In this document: positions 1-13,989 of the stretch, in pieces | Position numbering within the stretch: position 1 is the first letter of the stretch | Layout: each line of letters starts with the position of its first letter | Source of the DNA: Opitutus sp. GAS368 | Lineage (GTDB): Bacteria; Verrucomicrobiota; Verrucomicrobiia; Opitutales; Opitutaceae | Direction: 5' to 3' | NCBI RefSeq assembly: GCF_900104925.1 | Contig: NZ_LT629735.1 | Coordinates: forward strand, 2,202,291-2,266,290 | Length of the DNA stretch: 64,000 nt | Position numbers and translations under genes: made by a program | The notes under the pieces: generated by a model | The model's input: the letters and a program-made list of their open reading frames with translations, nothing else | Database searches by the model: none | What the model was told of the DNA's origin: nothing

Positions 1-340
1 AGTCGCCGGGATTCGACTTGGGCGTGCCGAGCACGAACATCAGGCGGACGTTCTGGTTGCTGTTCTCAAAGTGGACGCCGGTGTCGCTGCGGCCGACGGC
101 GATGACGATCTTCTTCACGTGCTCCGTGCGCGCATGGGGCAGGGCGATCTCGTTGCCGAGGCAGGTGGTGTCGAGCTGTTCACGGGCCAGCAACTCGTTG
201 TAAAACCCCGGGAAATTGCCGACGTTCGGGTCGCTTTCCAAGAGCTTGGCGACCTCGTTGATCGCGGCGGTGCGCCTGGTGCTGGCGACCGAAAGATTGA
301 TGCTTTGCGGCGTGAGGAGACTGGAGAGACGGGCGGCCAT
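1..340 (-). CDS. PTS sugar transporter subunit IIA (PtsN/fructose type), partial at window edge
   Basis: The minus strand reads as the N-terminal 113 residues of a PTS EIIA type 2 domain, and the rest lies outside the window. The reading starts MAARLSSLLTPQSINL and contains LPHAR. His69 of this motif is the expected phospho-accepting histidine of the EIIA-fructose/EIIA-Ntr family. Such proteins accept phosphate from HPr or NPr, to drive sugar import or to act as regulators. With only one domain visible, transport and PtsN-like regulation cannot be told apart. It lies downstream of gyrA on the same strand, separated by a terminator and a repeat, so it probably has its own promoter. The ATG at 340 is the only methionine that keeps the full domain. 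Confidence 0.85.
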   Translation of the reverse strand, partial: MAARLSSLLTPQSINLSVASTRRTAAINEVAKLLESDPNVGNFPGFYNELLAREQLDTTCLGNEIALPHARTEHVKKIVIAVGRSDTGVHFENSNQNVRLMFVLGTPKSNPGD

Positions 341-443
341 GCAGGTGACGTATGATAGTAGGAGAATCACGCCCCGGGTGGTTGCAAGGCAGGAGTAGGC
401 GCGGCCGTCCGCCGCCGCCAATGCTGTGGCGAGACAAGCCGGG

Positions 444-476
444 CAAAACAAAGGCGCGCCGATTGGGGCGCGCCTT
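444..476 (-). terminator. Intrinsic terminator downstream of gyrA
   Basis: On the minus strand a GGCGCGCC hairpin with arms at 467-476 and 451-460 is followed by TTTGTTTT. It lies about 65 bp past the gyrA stop and would end the gyrase transcript before the PTS gene. Confidence 0.7.
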
Positions 477-485
477 GGAGCTGGT

Positions 486-539
486 GGTAGGGGCCGTTGC
501 CCTCAACGGCCCGGGCGCTTGAGGGCAAGCGCCCCTACC
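486..539. repeat. REP-like inverted repeat (GTAGGGGC family)
   Basis: This imperfect palindrome begins GGTAGGGGC and ends GCCCCTACC, with inner arms TTGCCCTCAA and TTGAGGGCAA. It sits 2 bp after the gyrA stop codon. A related palindrome with the same GTAGGGGCG ends occurs at 26781-26832, so it is probably a dispersed genomic repeat. Confidence 0.75.
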
Positions 540-541
540 GA

Positions 542-3028
<2,487 letters not shown>

Positions 3029-3033
3029 TCTGG

Positions 3034-3111
3034 AATCTTTCTCGTTCTCTTACTCTTTCTCGTTCCCGCCGGTTCCCGATCAAGAGAACGAGCAGGAGAA
3101 CGAGAAAGATT
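3034..3111. repeat. Inverted repeat between gyrB and gyrA (GAGAACGAGAAAG family)
   Basis: AATCTTTCTCGTTCTC at 3034-3049 is the exact reverse complement of 3096-3111. The inner part is degenerate purine/pyrimidine-biased copies of the same unit. A second member lies between sufS and sufU (37350-37431). It fills almost the whole gyrB-gyrA gap and could form a long hairpin in the mRNA. Confidence 0.8.
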
Positions 3112-3113
3112 GA

Positions 3114-5636
<2,523 letters not shown>

Positions 5637-5912
5637 TTAGGGCGAAAATGGGTTGAAAAAAGGTCATGCAAAACGTGCGGTCCGACAAGGGTTTTCTCGC
5701 TATTTTCCGAGTTATTTTTCGCGTAAAAAACAGGTGCTTAAATCATTCTTAACCAATGATTAAAAATCTTCCGTTTTCGTTCAAAAAATTACCCTCTGAG
5801 CCAGCCGATTTCCAGCCGTGTTTTTGGCGAAAAACGACCCGGAAAACGGACCGCAATCACCGGGGAAAGTTTCGTTTGACCGCAGGGTGACCCGCCCCGC
5901 AATGTCGCCGCC
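5637..5912. promoter_or_regulatory. AT-rich divergent intergenic region (gyrB / zinc-ribbon gene)
   Basis: This 276-bp gap between divergent genes is far more AT-rich than its surroundings, especially 5690-5790. It must hold the gyrB promoter and that of the 5913 gene, but I could not pick convincing -35/-10 pairs. Confidence 0.4.
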
Positions 5913-6620
5913 ATGGCTGCTCTCGATTTGTCCAAGCTGCTGGCGTTGCAGGAATCCGACTCGAAGCGCTTGGCGCTGGAGCACCAGCTGCAGGCGGCAC
6001 CCCGCGAAATCGCGGCGGTCGAGGCCCGGATCGCGGCGGAAAAGGCCGCCATCGAGGCCGCCAAGGCCGAGTGGCACGCCCTGGAATCGAAGAAGAAACT
6101 GCTCGAGGTGGAGATCAAGAGCGCCGAGGGCAAGGCCGGCAAATATCGCACGCAGCAGCTCGAGGTGCGCAAGAACGACGAATACAAGGCGCTCACGCAC
6201 GAGATCGAGACGACCGAGGCGACCATCAGCGGCTTTGAGGAGGAGGAGCTGAAGGTGATGTATTCGATCGACGAGGCGAAGAAACGCTTCGCCGCGGCCG
6301 AGGCCGAACTGAGGCAGAACATCGCCGGCCACGAGGGGAAGATCCGCACGCTCCGCGAGCGCGGGACGCAGCTGCAGGCCGAGCTGAAAGAGGCCCAGGC
6401 GGCGGTGGCGGCGGCCCGCCCGGCGGTGCCGGCCCCGCAACTGAAGATTTACGACCGGATCGCGCTCAAGCCCGGGCACCCCGTGTGCGTGACGGTAAAC
6501 GGCGGACGCTGCGGCGGTTGCCACCTGAAGGTACCCACCCACATCGAGGTGATGGCCCGGACCGGGTCGGAAATTGCCACTTGCGACCAGTGCGGCCGGG
6601 TGGTCTATTGGGCGTCCTAG
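5913..6620 (+). CDS. Coiled-coil C4 zinc-ribbon protein (CT398/COG1579 family)
   Basis: This 235-residue protein is unlikely to be an enzyme. Residues 1-175 are heptad-rich and Glu/Lys/Ala-rich, predicting a long antiparallel coiled coil. The C-terminus is a C4 zinc ribbon, CGGCHL followed by CDQCGRVVYW. This matches the widespread COG1579 family, best known from chlamydial CT398. CT398 is reported to bind sigma-54 and secretion components, but the cellular role is generally unsettled. The stop codon directly abuts the RNase P RNA, so the two may share a transcript. The ATG at 5913 gives the standard family N-terminus. Confidence 0.85.
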   Translation: MAALDLSKLLALQESDSKRLALEHQLQAAPREIAAVEARIAAEKAAIEAAKAEWHALESKKKLLEVEIKSAEGKAGKYRTQQLEVRKNDEYKALTHEIETTEATISGFEEEELKVMYSIDEAKKRFAAAEAELRQNIAGHEGKIRTLRERGTQLQAELKEAQAAVAAARPAVPAPQLKIYDRIALKPGHPVCVTVNGGRCGGCHLKVPTHIEVMARTGSEIATCDQCGRVVYWAS

Positions 6621-7025
6621 TTTCGGAGCCAGATCTTCGCTCCGCGTTCTTTGAACCAGGAGAGGAAAGTCCGGACACCACAGGGCGGGATTCCCCGTGA
6701 AAACGGGGGCAGGGCGCTTCAAGGCGACCTGACGGATAGTGTCACAGAGAATATACCGCCAACCGGGCAACCGGGAGGTAAGGGTGAAAAGGTGGGGTAA
6801 GAGCCCACCGCGCCGAAGGCAACGACGGCGGCATGAAAAACCCAATCCGGTGCAAGACTAAATAGGGGACTCGGCGGCCCGTCGGACAGTCCCGGGTTAG
6901 TCGCACTCCAGGCGCCGGCGCAAGCCGTCAGTCTGGGGAGGCGCGCTTTCGGGCGCGCCTAGAGAAATGAAGATCACGGCGCCGTTCGCGGCGCCCGACA
7001 GAATCCGGCTTACCGGCTGCGGAAC
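6621..7025 (+). ncRNA. rnpB: RNase P RNA component, bacterial type A
   Basis: This is the catalytic RNA that removes 5' leaders from tRNA precursors. It shows the conserved GAGGAAAGTCCGGAC block at about 6661, an ACAGAGAATATACCGCC block, the GGTAAGGGTGAAAAGG P8-P9 region, a GTAAGAGCCCACCG segment, and the 3' signature ACAGAATCCGGCTTACC at 6998-7014. A P1 helix can be drawn between the 5' end (GTTTCGGAGCC) and the 3' end (GGCTGCGGAAC). This sets the ends to within a few bases. The 5' strand of P1 begins at the last base of the upstream stop codon. The partner protein gene (rnpA) is not in the window. Confidence 0.94.
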
Positions 7026-7097
7026 TAGACCATACGCGGGGCGCGCTGTTAACCACGGCGCGCCCCGCTCCATTTTTACAAGGGAAGGGGCGTCCGT

Positions 7098-7160
7098 CCG
7101 GCTTGTCCGCCGTAGCCTTGGCGAAGGCGGAAGGCCGGGTTCCACCTTCGGCGGCCCGGG
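7098..7160. repeat. Fragment of a dispersed repeat (GCCTTGGCGAAGGCGGA type)
   Basis: The segment contains TCCGCC-GTAGCCTTGGCGAAGGCGGA, a short self-complementary unit of a kind widely scattered in GC-rich genomes, and then a GTTCCACC-type tail. It lies in the leader between rnpB and rpsT. Only one copy was seen here, so its repeat nature is inferred from familiarity. Confidence 0.4.
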
Positions 7161-7224
7161 AGGAAAGCGCTTGACTCACCGGGGGGATTTTGGGTCTTTC
7201 GCCCTTCCAAATTTTCCAACCACC

Positions 7225-7488
7225 ATGGCCAATACCAAGTCCGCTATCAAAGCCGCCCGCAAGTCGCTCCGCAACGCGTCCCGCAACCAGGCCGTCAAGA
7301 CCCGCCTGAAGTCCCTGGCCAAGGCCGTCGCCGCCGCCGCCAAGGGCACCGACGCCGAGAAGGCCCGCGCCGCCGCCATCGCCTACAGCTCCGCCCTCGA
7401 CCGCGCCGTGAAGAGCCACGTCATCCACCGCAACTCCGCCTCGAACCACAAGTCGCAGTGGGCGAAGCTGATCTTCGCCAAGAAATAA
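7225..7488 (+). CDS. rpsT: 30S ribosomal protein S20
   Basis: This 87-residue, very basic protein binds 16S rRNA early in 30S assembly. The N-terminus MANTKSAIKAARKS, the KTRLKSLAKAV helix and the C-terminal HRNSASNHKSQW segment are typical of bS20. Length and charge are normal. It stands alone, with the RNase P RNA upstream and a strong terminator 24 bp downstream. The ATG at 7225 is fixed by the conserved MANT start. Confidence 0.96.
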   Translation: MANTKSAIKAARKSLRNASRNQAVKTRLKSLAKAVAAAAKGTDAEKARAAAIAYSSALDRAVKSHVIHRNSASNHKSQWAKLIFAKK

Positions 7489-7511
7489 GCGGTTCGGCTT
7501 TTGATTTTCCC

Positions 7512-7543
7512 GCCCCGCGCGCCTCACCGCCGCGGGGCTTTTT
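7512..7543 (+). terminator. Intrinsic terminator after rpsT
   Basis: A GCCCCGC/GCGGGGC hairpin with a 13-nt loop is followed by TTTTT, 24 bp after the rpsT stop. Confidence 0.8.
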
Positions 7544-7633
7544 GTCGGCATAGCGGAGCGACCGCCGGGTGTGATTCGCAAAACGGTTCTGCGGGGTTGA
7601 ATTCGCGCGGCCAATCCGCGTTCATGGGCGGCC

Positions 7634-10426
7634 GTGCCTCCGCCCGCCAATGTCCGCCGCCATTTTCTCCCGTGGGACCGGCCGCTGCCCGCGCAGGCGG
7701 CGGCGTGGCTGGCTCGGGAATGGACCGGCGACGGCCCGCTCGATTTGGACGGAATACTGGTGATCGTGCCGACGCGGCAGTCGGGCCGGCGGCTGCGCGA
7801 GGTCCTGGCGGAGCATGCGGCCGCGCGCGGCTCGGCCGTGCTGGCGCCGCGCGTCGTGCTGCCGGAGGACCTGCTGGTCCCGCCCGAGGGTGCCGCCGTG
7901 GCGTCGCGCCTGGAGGCCCAGCTGGCATGGGCGGAGATCGTGCAGGCGGCCGAGCCGGAGGATTTCCGCGCGGTCTTCCCGGTGGATCCGCCGGCGCGCA
8001 ACTTTGCCTGGGCCGCCCGTCTCGCCGCGCAATTGCTGCGCCTGCAGTCGGCGCTGGGCGAAAACGGCCTGCGGCTGCGCGATGTCGTCCGCCGCGCGGG
8101 CGACAGCCTGCCCGAGACGGAGCGCTGGACGCAACTGGCCGAGTTGGAGCGACGCTGCGACGCGGCGCTCGCCGCCCGCGGCCGGCGCCCGCTGCAGGCC
8201 GCGAGCATCGAGCTGGCCCGGGCACCGGTGCGGCCGGCCGGCATCACCCGCATCGTCTTGCTCGCCACGCCCGATCCGCTGCCGCTGGCCGTCGGAATTT
8301 TGACGGAGTGGGCGGCGTCCGTGCCGGTGGACGTGGTGATCTTCGGCCCTGCTGACGGCGCGGAGCTCTTTGACGAATGGGGCCGCCCGCGCGAGGAGGC
8401 TTGGTCGCGCCGGCCGCTGACTTTGCAGGATTTTTCGGCGCAGGTGCACTTGTGCGCCGATGCGGGTGACCAGGCGGCACAAGTGGCGGAACTGGCGCGG
8501 AGCTATGGCGCCCCCGAGGGTGCGCTGGCGGTCGGCGTGGCCGATGCCGAGGTGGCGCCCGCGTTGGAAAACGGGCTGCGCGGCGCGGGGCTGACGGGAT
8601 TCAATCCGGGCGGACGGTCGCGCCGGGGCGACCACCTGCACGCCCTGCTCGCCGCGCTGGCGGCGTTGGTGCGGGAACCCGCGTTCGACACGGTGCAGGC
8701 GCTGGCGCGCGGTCCTGATTTCATGGCGTGGCTGGCGGTGCGCGGGGGCGGGAAGTTTTCGGTTGAGGCGATGCTCAAGGAGCTCGACGACCTGCACGCC
8801 CGGCACCTGCCGGCGACGATCCCGGCCGCGCTCGGCCACACCGCCCGGCGGCCCGCGGCCCGCGCCGCGCTGGAGGCGGCGCGGGAACTGCGCACCCAGC
8901 TCACGGGCGGCGGGTTTCCGGCCAATGCGGCCGCCGCGCTGGCGGCAATCTTTGGTTCGCGGCCGGTGGCCGGGGATTCGGCCCTGGCGGAATCGGCGGC
9001 GGCGTGGATGGACGTGCTGCGCGAAGCCGCGGCGGCGCAGCCGGATTTCCCGGGTCTCACCAACGGCGAGTGGTGGGAGCTGGCCCTGGCCCGGTTTGGC
9101 GAAAGCCTGCGCTTCGACGCGCGGCCCGCGGGGGCGGTGGACCTGCTCGGCTGGCTGGAACTCCTGTGGGAGGACGCGCCCCATCTTGTGGTCACCGGGT
9201 TGAACGACGGACGCGTGCCCGAGACGGTGGCGGGCGATCCCTTTTTGCCCGAGGCGCTGCGGGCACGGCTCGGCCTGAAGACCAACGAGGCGCGTTTTGC
9301 CCGCGACGCCTACCTGCTCGCCGCCCTGGCCGGGAGCCGCAAGGCGGCGGGCCGGCTGGACCTGCTCGTTGGCAAGGTGTCCGCGGCGGGCGATCCGTTG
9401 CGGCCGTCGCGGCTGCTGCTGGCGTGTGCGGACGAAGAACTGCCGGCGCGCGTGGCGGCGCTGTTCCGGCCGGTCGAGGCGGCGCGGCCCGGCTTGCCGT
9501 GGCGGCGCGCGTGGCGGCTCGTTCCGCCGGTTGTGCCGCCGCCGCCGCGCGTGTCGGTGACGGCGTTCCGCGATTACCTGCGCTGCCCGTTTCGTTTCTA
9601 TCTCAGGCATGCGCTGAAGATGGAGACCGTCGATCCGTTCAAGAGCGAGCTGGACGCGCTGGACTTCGGCACGCTCTGCCACGCGGCGTTGGAAGCGATG
9701 GGAAAGGAAATGGCGCTGCGCGACTGCACGGACGGCGCGGTGCTGCGGGAATTCCTGCTGGCGGAGGTGGACCGGCGGTCGCGTGACCGCTACGGCGCCG
9801 AGCTCACGCTGCCGTTGATCGTGCAGCTCGAGTCGGCGCGCCAGCGGCTGGCCCGCGCGGCGGAGGTGCAGGCCGCAGAGCGGGCGACGGGCTGGGTGAT
9901 GGAGCACGTCGAGCGCAAGTTCGAGCTGGCGCTCGGTGCGGTCACCGTGAGCGGCAAGGTTGACCGCCTGGAACGACATGAGGTCACCGGTGCGGTGCGG
10001 GTGATCGATTACAAGACGTCGGACAAGGGCGTGTCGCCGTTGGCGGCCCACGTGCGGAGCGCGCGGCGCAACGAGACCGCGCCGGCCTGGGCGCGGTTCA
10101 CGATCGGCGGCAAGGAACTCGTGTGGACCGACCTGCAGCTGCCGCTTTACCTCGAGGCCCTGGCGGGGGAGTTCGGCGTCGCCACCGGCGCGGGCTATTT
10201 CAACCTGCCCAAGGCCGTCGGCGAGACGGGGCTGGTGCCCTGGGAGGATTACGACGCGGCCTGGCGGGCGGCGGCCCGGCGCTGCGCAGAGGGCGTGGCC
10301 GCCGGCGTGGCGGCGGGGATTTTCTGGCCGCCGGCCGAGGTGCCGCCGCGGGAGGAGGACGACGCCTTTGCGGGGCTGTTTCACCACGGCACGGCGGCGA
10401 GCGTGGATTGGAGGGGCGCGTCATGA
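7634..10426 (+). CDS. addB: AddB/RexB-like PD-(D/E)XK exonuclease subunit
   Basis: This 930-residue protein is the probable nuclease partner of the AddA-like helicase next door. The pair would process double-strand breaks for recombination. The N-terminal two thirds is a diverged, inactivated helicase-like region (ILVIVPTRQSGRRL). The C-terminal third is a PDDEXK_1 nuclease, with SVTAFRDYLRCPFRFYL near residue 641 and the VIDYKTSDKG active-site strand near residue 790. One cysteine of the AddB iron-sulfur site is visible (LRCPF), but the usual C-terminal Cys cluster is not, so the Fe-S domain may be missing. The start is a GTG at 7634. The last four bases overlap addA (ATGA), indicating translational coupling. 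Confidence 0.85.
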   Translation: MPPPANVRRHFLPWDRPLPAQAAAWLAREWTGDGPLDLDGILVIVPTRQSGRRLREVLAEHAAARGSAVLAPRVVLPEDLLVPPEGAAVASRLEAQLAWAEIVQAAEPEDFRAVFPVDPPARNFAWAARLAAQLLRLQSALGENGLRLRDVVRRAGDSLPETERWTQLAELERRCDAALAARGRRPLQAASIELARAPVRPAGITRIVLLATPDPLPLAVGILTEWAASVPVDVVIFGPADGAELFDEWGRPREEAWSRRPLTLQDFSAQVHLCADAGDQAAQVAELARSYGAPEGALAVGVADAEVAPALENGLRGAGLTGFNPGGRSRRGDHLHALLAALAALVREPAFDTVQALARGPDFMAWLAVRGGGKFSVEAMLKELDDLHARHLPATIPAALGHTARRPAARAALEAARELRTQLTGGGFPANAAAALAAIFGSRPVAGDSALAESAAAWMDVLREAAAAQPDFPGLTNGEWWELALARFGESLRFDARPAGAVDLLGWLELLWEDAPHLVVTGLNDGRVPETVAGDPFLPEALRARLGLKTNEARFARDAYLLAALAGSRKAAGRLDLLVGKVSAAGDPLRPSRLLLACADEELPARVAALFRPVEAARPGLPWRRAWRLVPPVVPPPPRVSVTAFRDYLRCPFRFYLRHALKMETVDPFKSELDALDFGTLCHAALEAMGKEMALRDCTDGAVLREFLLAEVDRRSRDRYGAELTLPLIVQLESARQRLARAAEVQAAERATGWVMEHVERKFELALGAVTVSGKVDRLERHEVTGAVRVIDYKTSDKGVSPLAAHVRSARRNETAPAWARFTIGGKELVWTDLQLPLYLEALAGEFGVATGAGYFNLPKAVGETGLVPWEDYDAAWRAAARRCAEGVAAGVAAGIFWPPAEVPPREEDDAFAGLFHHGTAASVDWRGAS

Positions 10427-13400
10427 GTCCGACCGGCCATGTGATGATCCTCGCGTCGGCGGGCTCGGGCAAGACCTACGCCCTGACGAACCGCTACGTG
10501 CGGCTGCTGGCGCACGGCGCGCCGCCGGAACGGATTGCGGCGCTGACGTTCACCCGCAAGGCGGCCGGCGAGTTCTTTGACGAGATCCTGAAGAAGCTGG
10601 CCGGCGCGGCGAGCGACGAGGCCGCCGCGAAGAAACTGGCGGCCGAGATCGAGGTCCCCGGGCTGCGATCAGCCGATTTCCTGAAGCTGCTGCGTGGGGT
10701 GACCGAGGCGATGCACCGGCTCAACCTCGGGACGCTCGACAGTTTTTTTGCACGGGTGGTGCGGGCCTTTCCGCTCGAACTCGGGCTGGCCGGCGACTTC
10801 GAGGTGCTGCAGGAGCACGCGGCGCGGCTGGAGCGGCGGCGCGTGCTGCGGCGCATGTTCGCGCACACCGCGGGCGGCACCGCGCGGCAGGATTTCATCG
10901 AGGCCTTCAAGCGCGCGACCTTCGGCACCGAGGAAAAACGGCTGGGTGCGCGGCTGGACGCGTTCCTCGACGAACACGCCGAGGTGTATCTCGCCGCGCC
11001 GGACGGGGCCGTCTGGGGGCACGCCGGGCGGATCTGGCCGCAGGGCAACCCCTGGCTGGCGGCCGCGGACGCGAAGAAGCGCAGCGCGGCGGCCGCGGGG
11101 CTGAAGGCGGCGCTGCCGTGGGCGACGCTCAGCGACAAACAGCGGTCGCGATGGGAGGATTTTTTTGCCGCGCTGCCCGACTGGGCGCCGGGCGCCCCCC
11201 TGCCCAGGCCGATCGCCTACATCGTGGACAACGCATTCAAGGCCTGGCCCGGGCTGACCGAGGTCACCGTCGAGCGGAAGAAGATGCCGCTGGCGCCGGA
11301 CGCGAGCCTGACGCTGCGCGCGCTGGTCAGCGGCCTCGTCGGCGCCGAACTCTCGCGCCGGCTGGAGACGACGCAAGGCATGTTCGCCGTGCTGCGCGGC
11401 TACGAGGAGGTTTATGACGATGCGGTGCGGCGGGCGGGCCGGCTGACCTTCGCCGATGTGCAGCGCCTGCTGCGACCGGACACCCCCGACGGAGCGCGGC
11501 GGCTGACGCGCGAGGCGGCGGCGGAAGCGCGGCTGTTCATCGACTGGCGGCTCGACGCACAGATCGACCACTGGCTGCTGGACGAATTCCAGGACACGAG
11601 CTTCGGCCAGTGGAGCGTGCTGCGGAACCTGATCGACGAGGCGGTGCAGGACCCGACCGGCGCGCGGAGCTTCTTCTATGTCGGAGACGTGAAGCAGGCG
11701 ATCTACGCCTGGCGCGAGGGTGACTCGCGGCTCTTCCGCGAGATTTTCGACCACTACAATGCGGAAGCTCCCGGCACGATCCGCGAGGAGCGGCGCGACA
11801 AGTCATGGCGCTCCGGCCCGGCCGTGATCGCGACGGTCAACCGCGTGCTCGGCGACGGCGAGGCGCTGGCGCGGCTATTTCCGGCGGAGGCCGTGGCGCG
11901 ATGGACAAGGGAGTGGCGCGACCACGAGAGCGCGCAGCCGAAGCTGGGCGGCTATGCGGCGTTGCGGACCGCGGAGGACGAAGCTGGCCGCTTTGCGGCG
12001 ACGCTGCAGGTCCTCACGGAGACGCGGGCGTTGGAGCGCGGGCTGAGTGTGGCGGTGCTGGTGCAGAAGAACAGCACGGCGGCCGGACTGGCGGATTACC
12101 TCCGGCGCGAGGGCGGGCTGCCGGCGGTGGCGGAGTCGGATCTGCACGTCGGGACGGACAACCCGCTGGCGAGCGTGGTGCTGGCCTTGTTCCGGGCCGC
12201 CGCGCATCCGGGCGATCAGTCAGCGTGGGTGCAGTTGGCGATGACGCCACTGCGCGCGGTGCTGGAGGCGGAGAATTGCACGAGTGGTGATGCGCTGGCG
12301 CCGCACCTGCTGGGCGAGATCCACACGGCAGGTTTCGAGCGGACCGTGGAAGCGTGGGTGCGCAAGCTGGAGCCGGCGCTGGCGGCGGACGATGCGTTCA
12401 GCCGGGAACGTGGCCGCCAACTGGCCGATGCGGCGCGATTGTTCGATGAGACGGGCAGCCGCGACGTGGCGGAGTTCGTGCAATTCGTGGAGCGACACAC
12501 GGTGCGGGACACCGACACGGCGGCGGTGGTGCGCGTGATGACGGTGCACAAAGCGAAGGGGTTGGGCTTCGACCTCGTGGTGCTGCCGGACCTGGAGGGA
12601 ACGAGACTGGCGGCCCGGCGGCGCGGGCTGGCGGTGCAGCGGGCGCCCGACCGGACGGTGGACTGGGTCTTCGATCTGCCGCCGGAGATATTTTATGAGC
12701 GGGACGAGGTGTTGGCGGGGCACGTGGCCGCCGCGGAGGCCGATGCCTGCTACGAGGAGCTGGCCGTGCTTTACGTGGCGATGACGCGGGCGAAGCGGGC
12801 GATGTATATCATCACCGAGCCGGTCGGCACGTCGCAGTCGCACAATTTCCCGCGATTGCTGCAGGAAACGCTGGGCGAGGAATGGTCGTCGGGCGATGCG
12901 TGTTGGTTTGAAGCGGTCGGCGCCAGTGCGCCGGAGCCCAGGCCCCGGGCGGGTCTGCCCGTGGTGACAGCCTCGCCGGTGATCCGCCGTCCGGGCCGCA
13001 CGCCGTCGGAGGCCAGGGAGACCGCCGTGGCTGGCGAGCGGCTGTTCGCACTGGAAGGAGGGAGGGCGGCGGACTTTGGCCGAGCGGTGCATGATCTGCT
13101 GGCGCAAGTGGAGTGGGCTGGCGCTCCGGACACAGCCCGGTGGGCGGCCGCCTGGCGGAGCAGTGACACCGCCGGGGCGGAAGCGCTGGCCTGCCTGCAG
13201 GCGCCGGATCTGGCGGAAGTCTGGACAAAACCGGCGGCGCGGTCGGAAGTGTGGCGGGAGCGGGCGTTCGAAATCGTGCTGGATGAAGCGTGGGTGACGG
13301 GGGTGTTTGACCGCGTCGTGGTGGAGCTGGCTGAAACCGGCCGGCCGTGTCGCGCCACGGTGTATGATTTCAAGACCGACCGCCGGGCGGGACCTGGCTT

Positions 13401-13548
13401 GCCGCGGGTGGCGACGCGACACGTGGCCCAGATCACGCTTTACCGCCGGGTGGTGGCGGTGCTCACGGGTCTGCCGGTGAAATCAGTCGGGGCCAAGCTG
13501 GTGTTTACCGAGACGGCCGAGAAATTGGCGGTGCCACCCGGCGATTAA
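10423..13548 (+). CDS. addA: AddA-like UvrD/Rep-family helicase-nuclease
   Basis: This is a 1041-residue superfamily 1 helicase with a C-terminal nuclease. The Walker A motif is ASAGSGKT at residues 11-18 and the Walker B is LLDEFQDT near 385. [12 protein letters not shown] and [18 protein letters not shown] (near 705) are helicase motifs III-V, and LYVAMTRAK is motif VI. The PD-(D/E)XK nuclease motif is YDFKTDR near residue 982. It is shorter than Bacillus AddA (about 1230). The chosen ATG overlaps the addB stop by four bases; an upstream in-frame extension would run through addB and is rejected. AddAB replaces RecBCD in most bacteria and loads RecA on resected ends. Confidence 0.9.
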   Translation: MSPTGHVMILASAGSGKTYALTNRYVRLLAHGAPPERIAALTFTRKAAGEFFDEILKKLAGAASDEAAAKKLAAEIEVPGLRSADFLKLLRGVTEAMHRLNLGTLDSFFARVVRAFPLELGLAGDFEVLQEHAARLERRRVLRRMFAHTAGGTARQDFIEAFKRATFGTEEKRLGARLDAFLDEHAEVYLAAPDGAVWGHAGRIWPQGNPWLAAADAKKRSAAAAGLKAALPWATLSDKQRSRWEDFFAALPDWAPGAPLPRPIAYIVDNAFKAWPGLTEVTVERKKMPLAPDASLTLRALVSGLVGAELSRRLETTQGMFAVLRGYEEVYDDAVRRAGRLTFADVQRLLRPDTPDGARRLTREAAAEARLFIDWRLDAQIDHWLLDEFQDTSFGQWSVLRNLIDEAVQDPTGARSFFYVGDVKQAIYAWREGDSRLFREIFDHYNAEAPGTIREERRDKSWRSGPAVIATVNRVLGDGEALARLFPAEAVARWTREWRDHESAQPKLGGYAALRTAEDEAGRFAATLQVLTETRALERGLSVAVLVQKNSTAAGLADYLRREGGLPAVAESDLHVGTDNPLASVVLALFRAAAHPGDQSAWVQLAMTPLRAVLEAENCTSGDALAPHLLGEIHTAGFERTVEAWVRKLEPALAADDAFSRERGRQLADAARLFDETGSRDVAEFVQFVERHTVRDTDTAAVVRVMTVHKAKGLGFDLVVLPDLEGTRLAARRRGLAVQRAPDRTVDWVFDLPPEIFYERDEVLAGHVAAAEADACYEELAVLYVAMTRAKRAMYIITEPVGTSQSHNFPRLLQETLGEEWSSGDACWFEAVGASAPEPRPRAGLPVVTASPVIRRPGRTPSEARETAVAGERLFALEGGRAADFGRAVHDLLAQVEWAGAPDTARWAAAWRSSDTAGAEALACLQAPDLAEVWTKPAARSEVWRERAFEIVLDEAWVTGVFDRVVVELAETGRPCRATVYDFKTDRRAGPGLPRVATRHVAQITLYRRVVAVLTGLPVKSVGAKLVFTETAEKLAVPPGD

Positions 13549-13609
13549 ATTGTGCTTTACAGCCCCGGGGGTGAATCGCAGGTTGGCCGATCTAAAACCA
13601 ACTTTTACC

Positions 13610-13711
13610 ATGGGAAATCTTAAGAAGAAACGACGTCTGAAGATGTCGAAACACAAACGCCGGAAGCGCCTCAAAGCGAACCGCCACAAGAAGCGCACTT
13701 GGCAGAAATAA
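13610..13711 (+). CDS. AURKAIP1/COX24-domain small ribosomal protein (mS38/bS22-like)
   Basis: This 33-residue, extremely basic protein, [18 protein letters not shown] and so on, ends in KKRTWQK. It matches the short COX24/AURKAIP1-domain proteins known from Bacteroidota and Verrucomicrobiota, which are related to mitochondrial mS38 and mycobacterial bS22 at the small-subunit decoding region. Half of its residues are Lys or Arg, with the conserved [16 protein letters not shown] core. A terminator follows 38 bp after the stop. It is too short for most gene callers. Identification rests on the strikingly conserved core; ribosome association is inferred from the family. Confidence 0.85.
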   Translation: MGNLKKKRRLKMSKHKRRKRLKANRHKKRTWQK

Positions 13712-13748
13712 GCCCTTCCGCGGTTCGTAAAAGCTCGTTTTTTTTCGC

Positions 13749-13781
13749 AAACCCGCCGATTTGGCGGGTTTTTGCTTTTTT
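13749..13781 (+). terminator. Intrinsic terminator after the small ribosomal protein gene
   Basis: The hairpin AACCCGCC-GATTT-GGCGGGTT is followed by a T-rich tract (TTTGCTTTTTT). It isolates the gene from the pilus operon. The following gap to 13989 holds only a small ATGGGT/ACCCAT hairpin near 13861 and presumably the pilus operon promoter, which I could not place. Confidence 0.8.
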
Positions 13782-13989
13782 CAGGCCAAAATGCCTGAAA
13801 GTAAAACATTAGGGAAACTGCTTGGACCAGATGGCCCGGTAATGGTTTTCGTCTTGTCAGATGGGTAAGTGACCCATATCCAACGTGTCCTGCAAATGAG
13901 TTTTGCACGGGCTTCCTTGCGCTTCACCTAACCCGCAAAGGCCCGTAGAAACCGTAAGCACACCCTCCCACCTCCTCACTGGCACGAGC

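Noticed and set aside
7622-10387. 921-residue minus-strand open frame across addB
   Set aside because: Arg/Gln/Pro-rich shadow translation; the plus-strand nuclease motifs identify the real gene.
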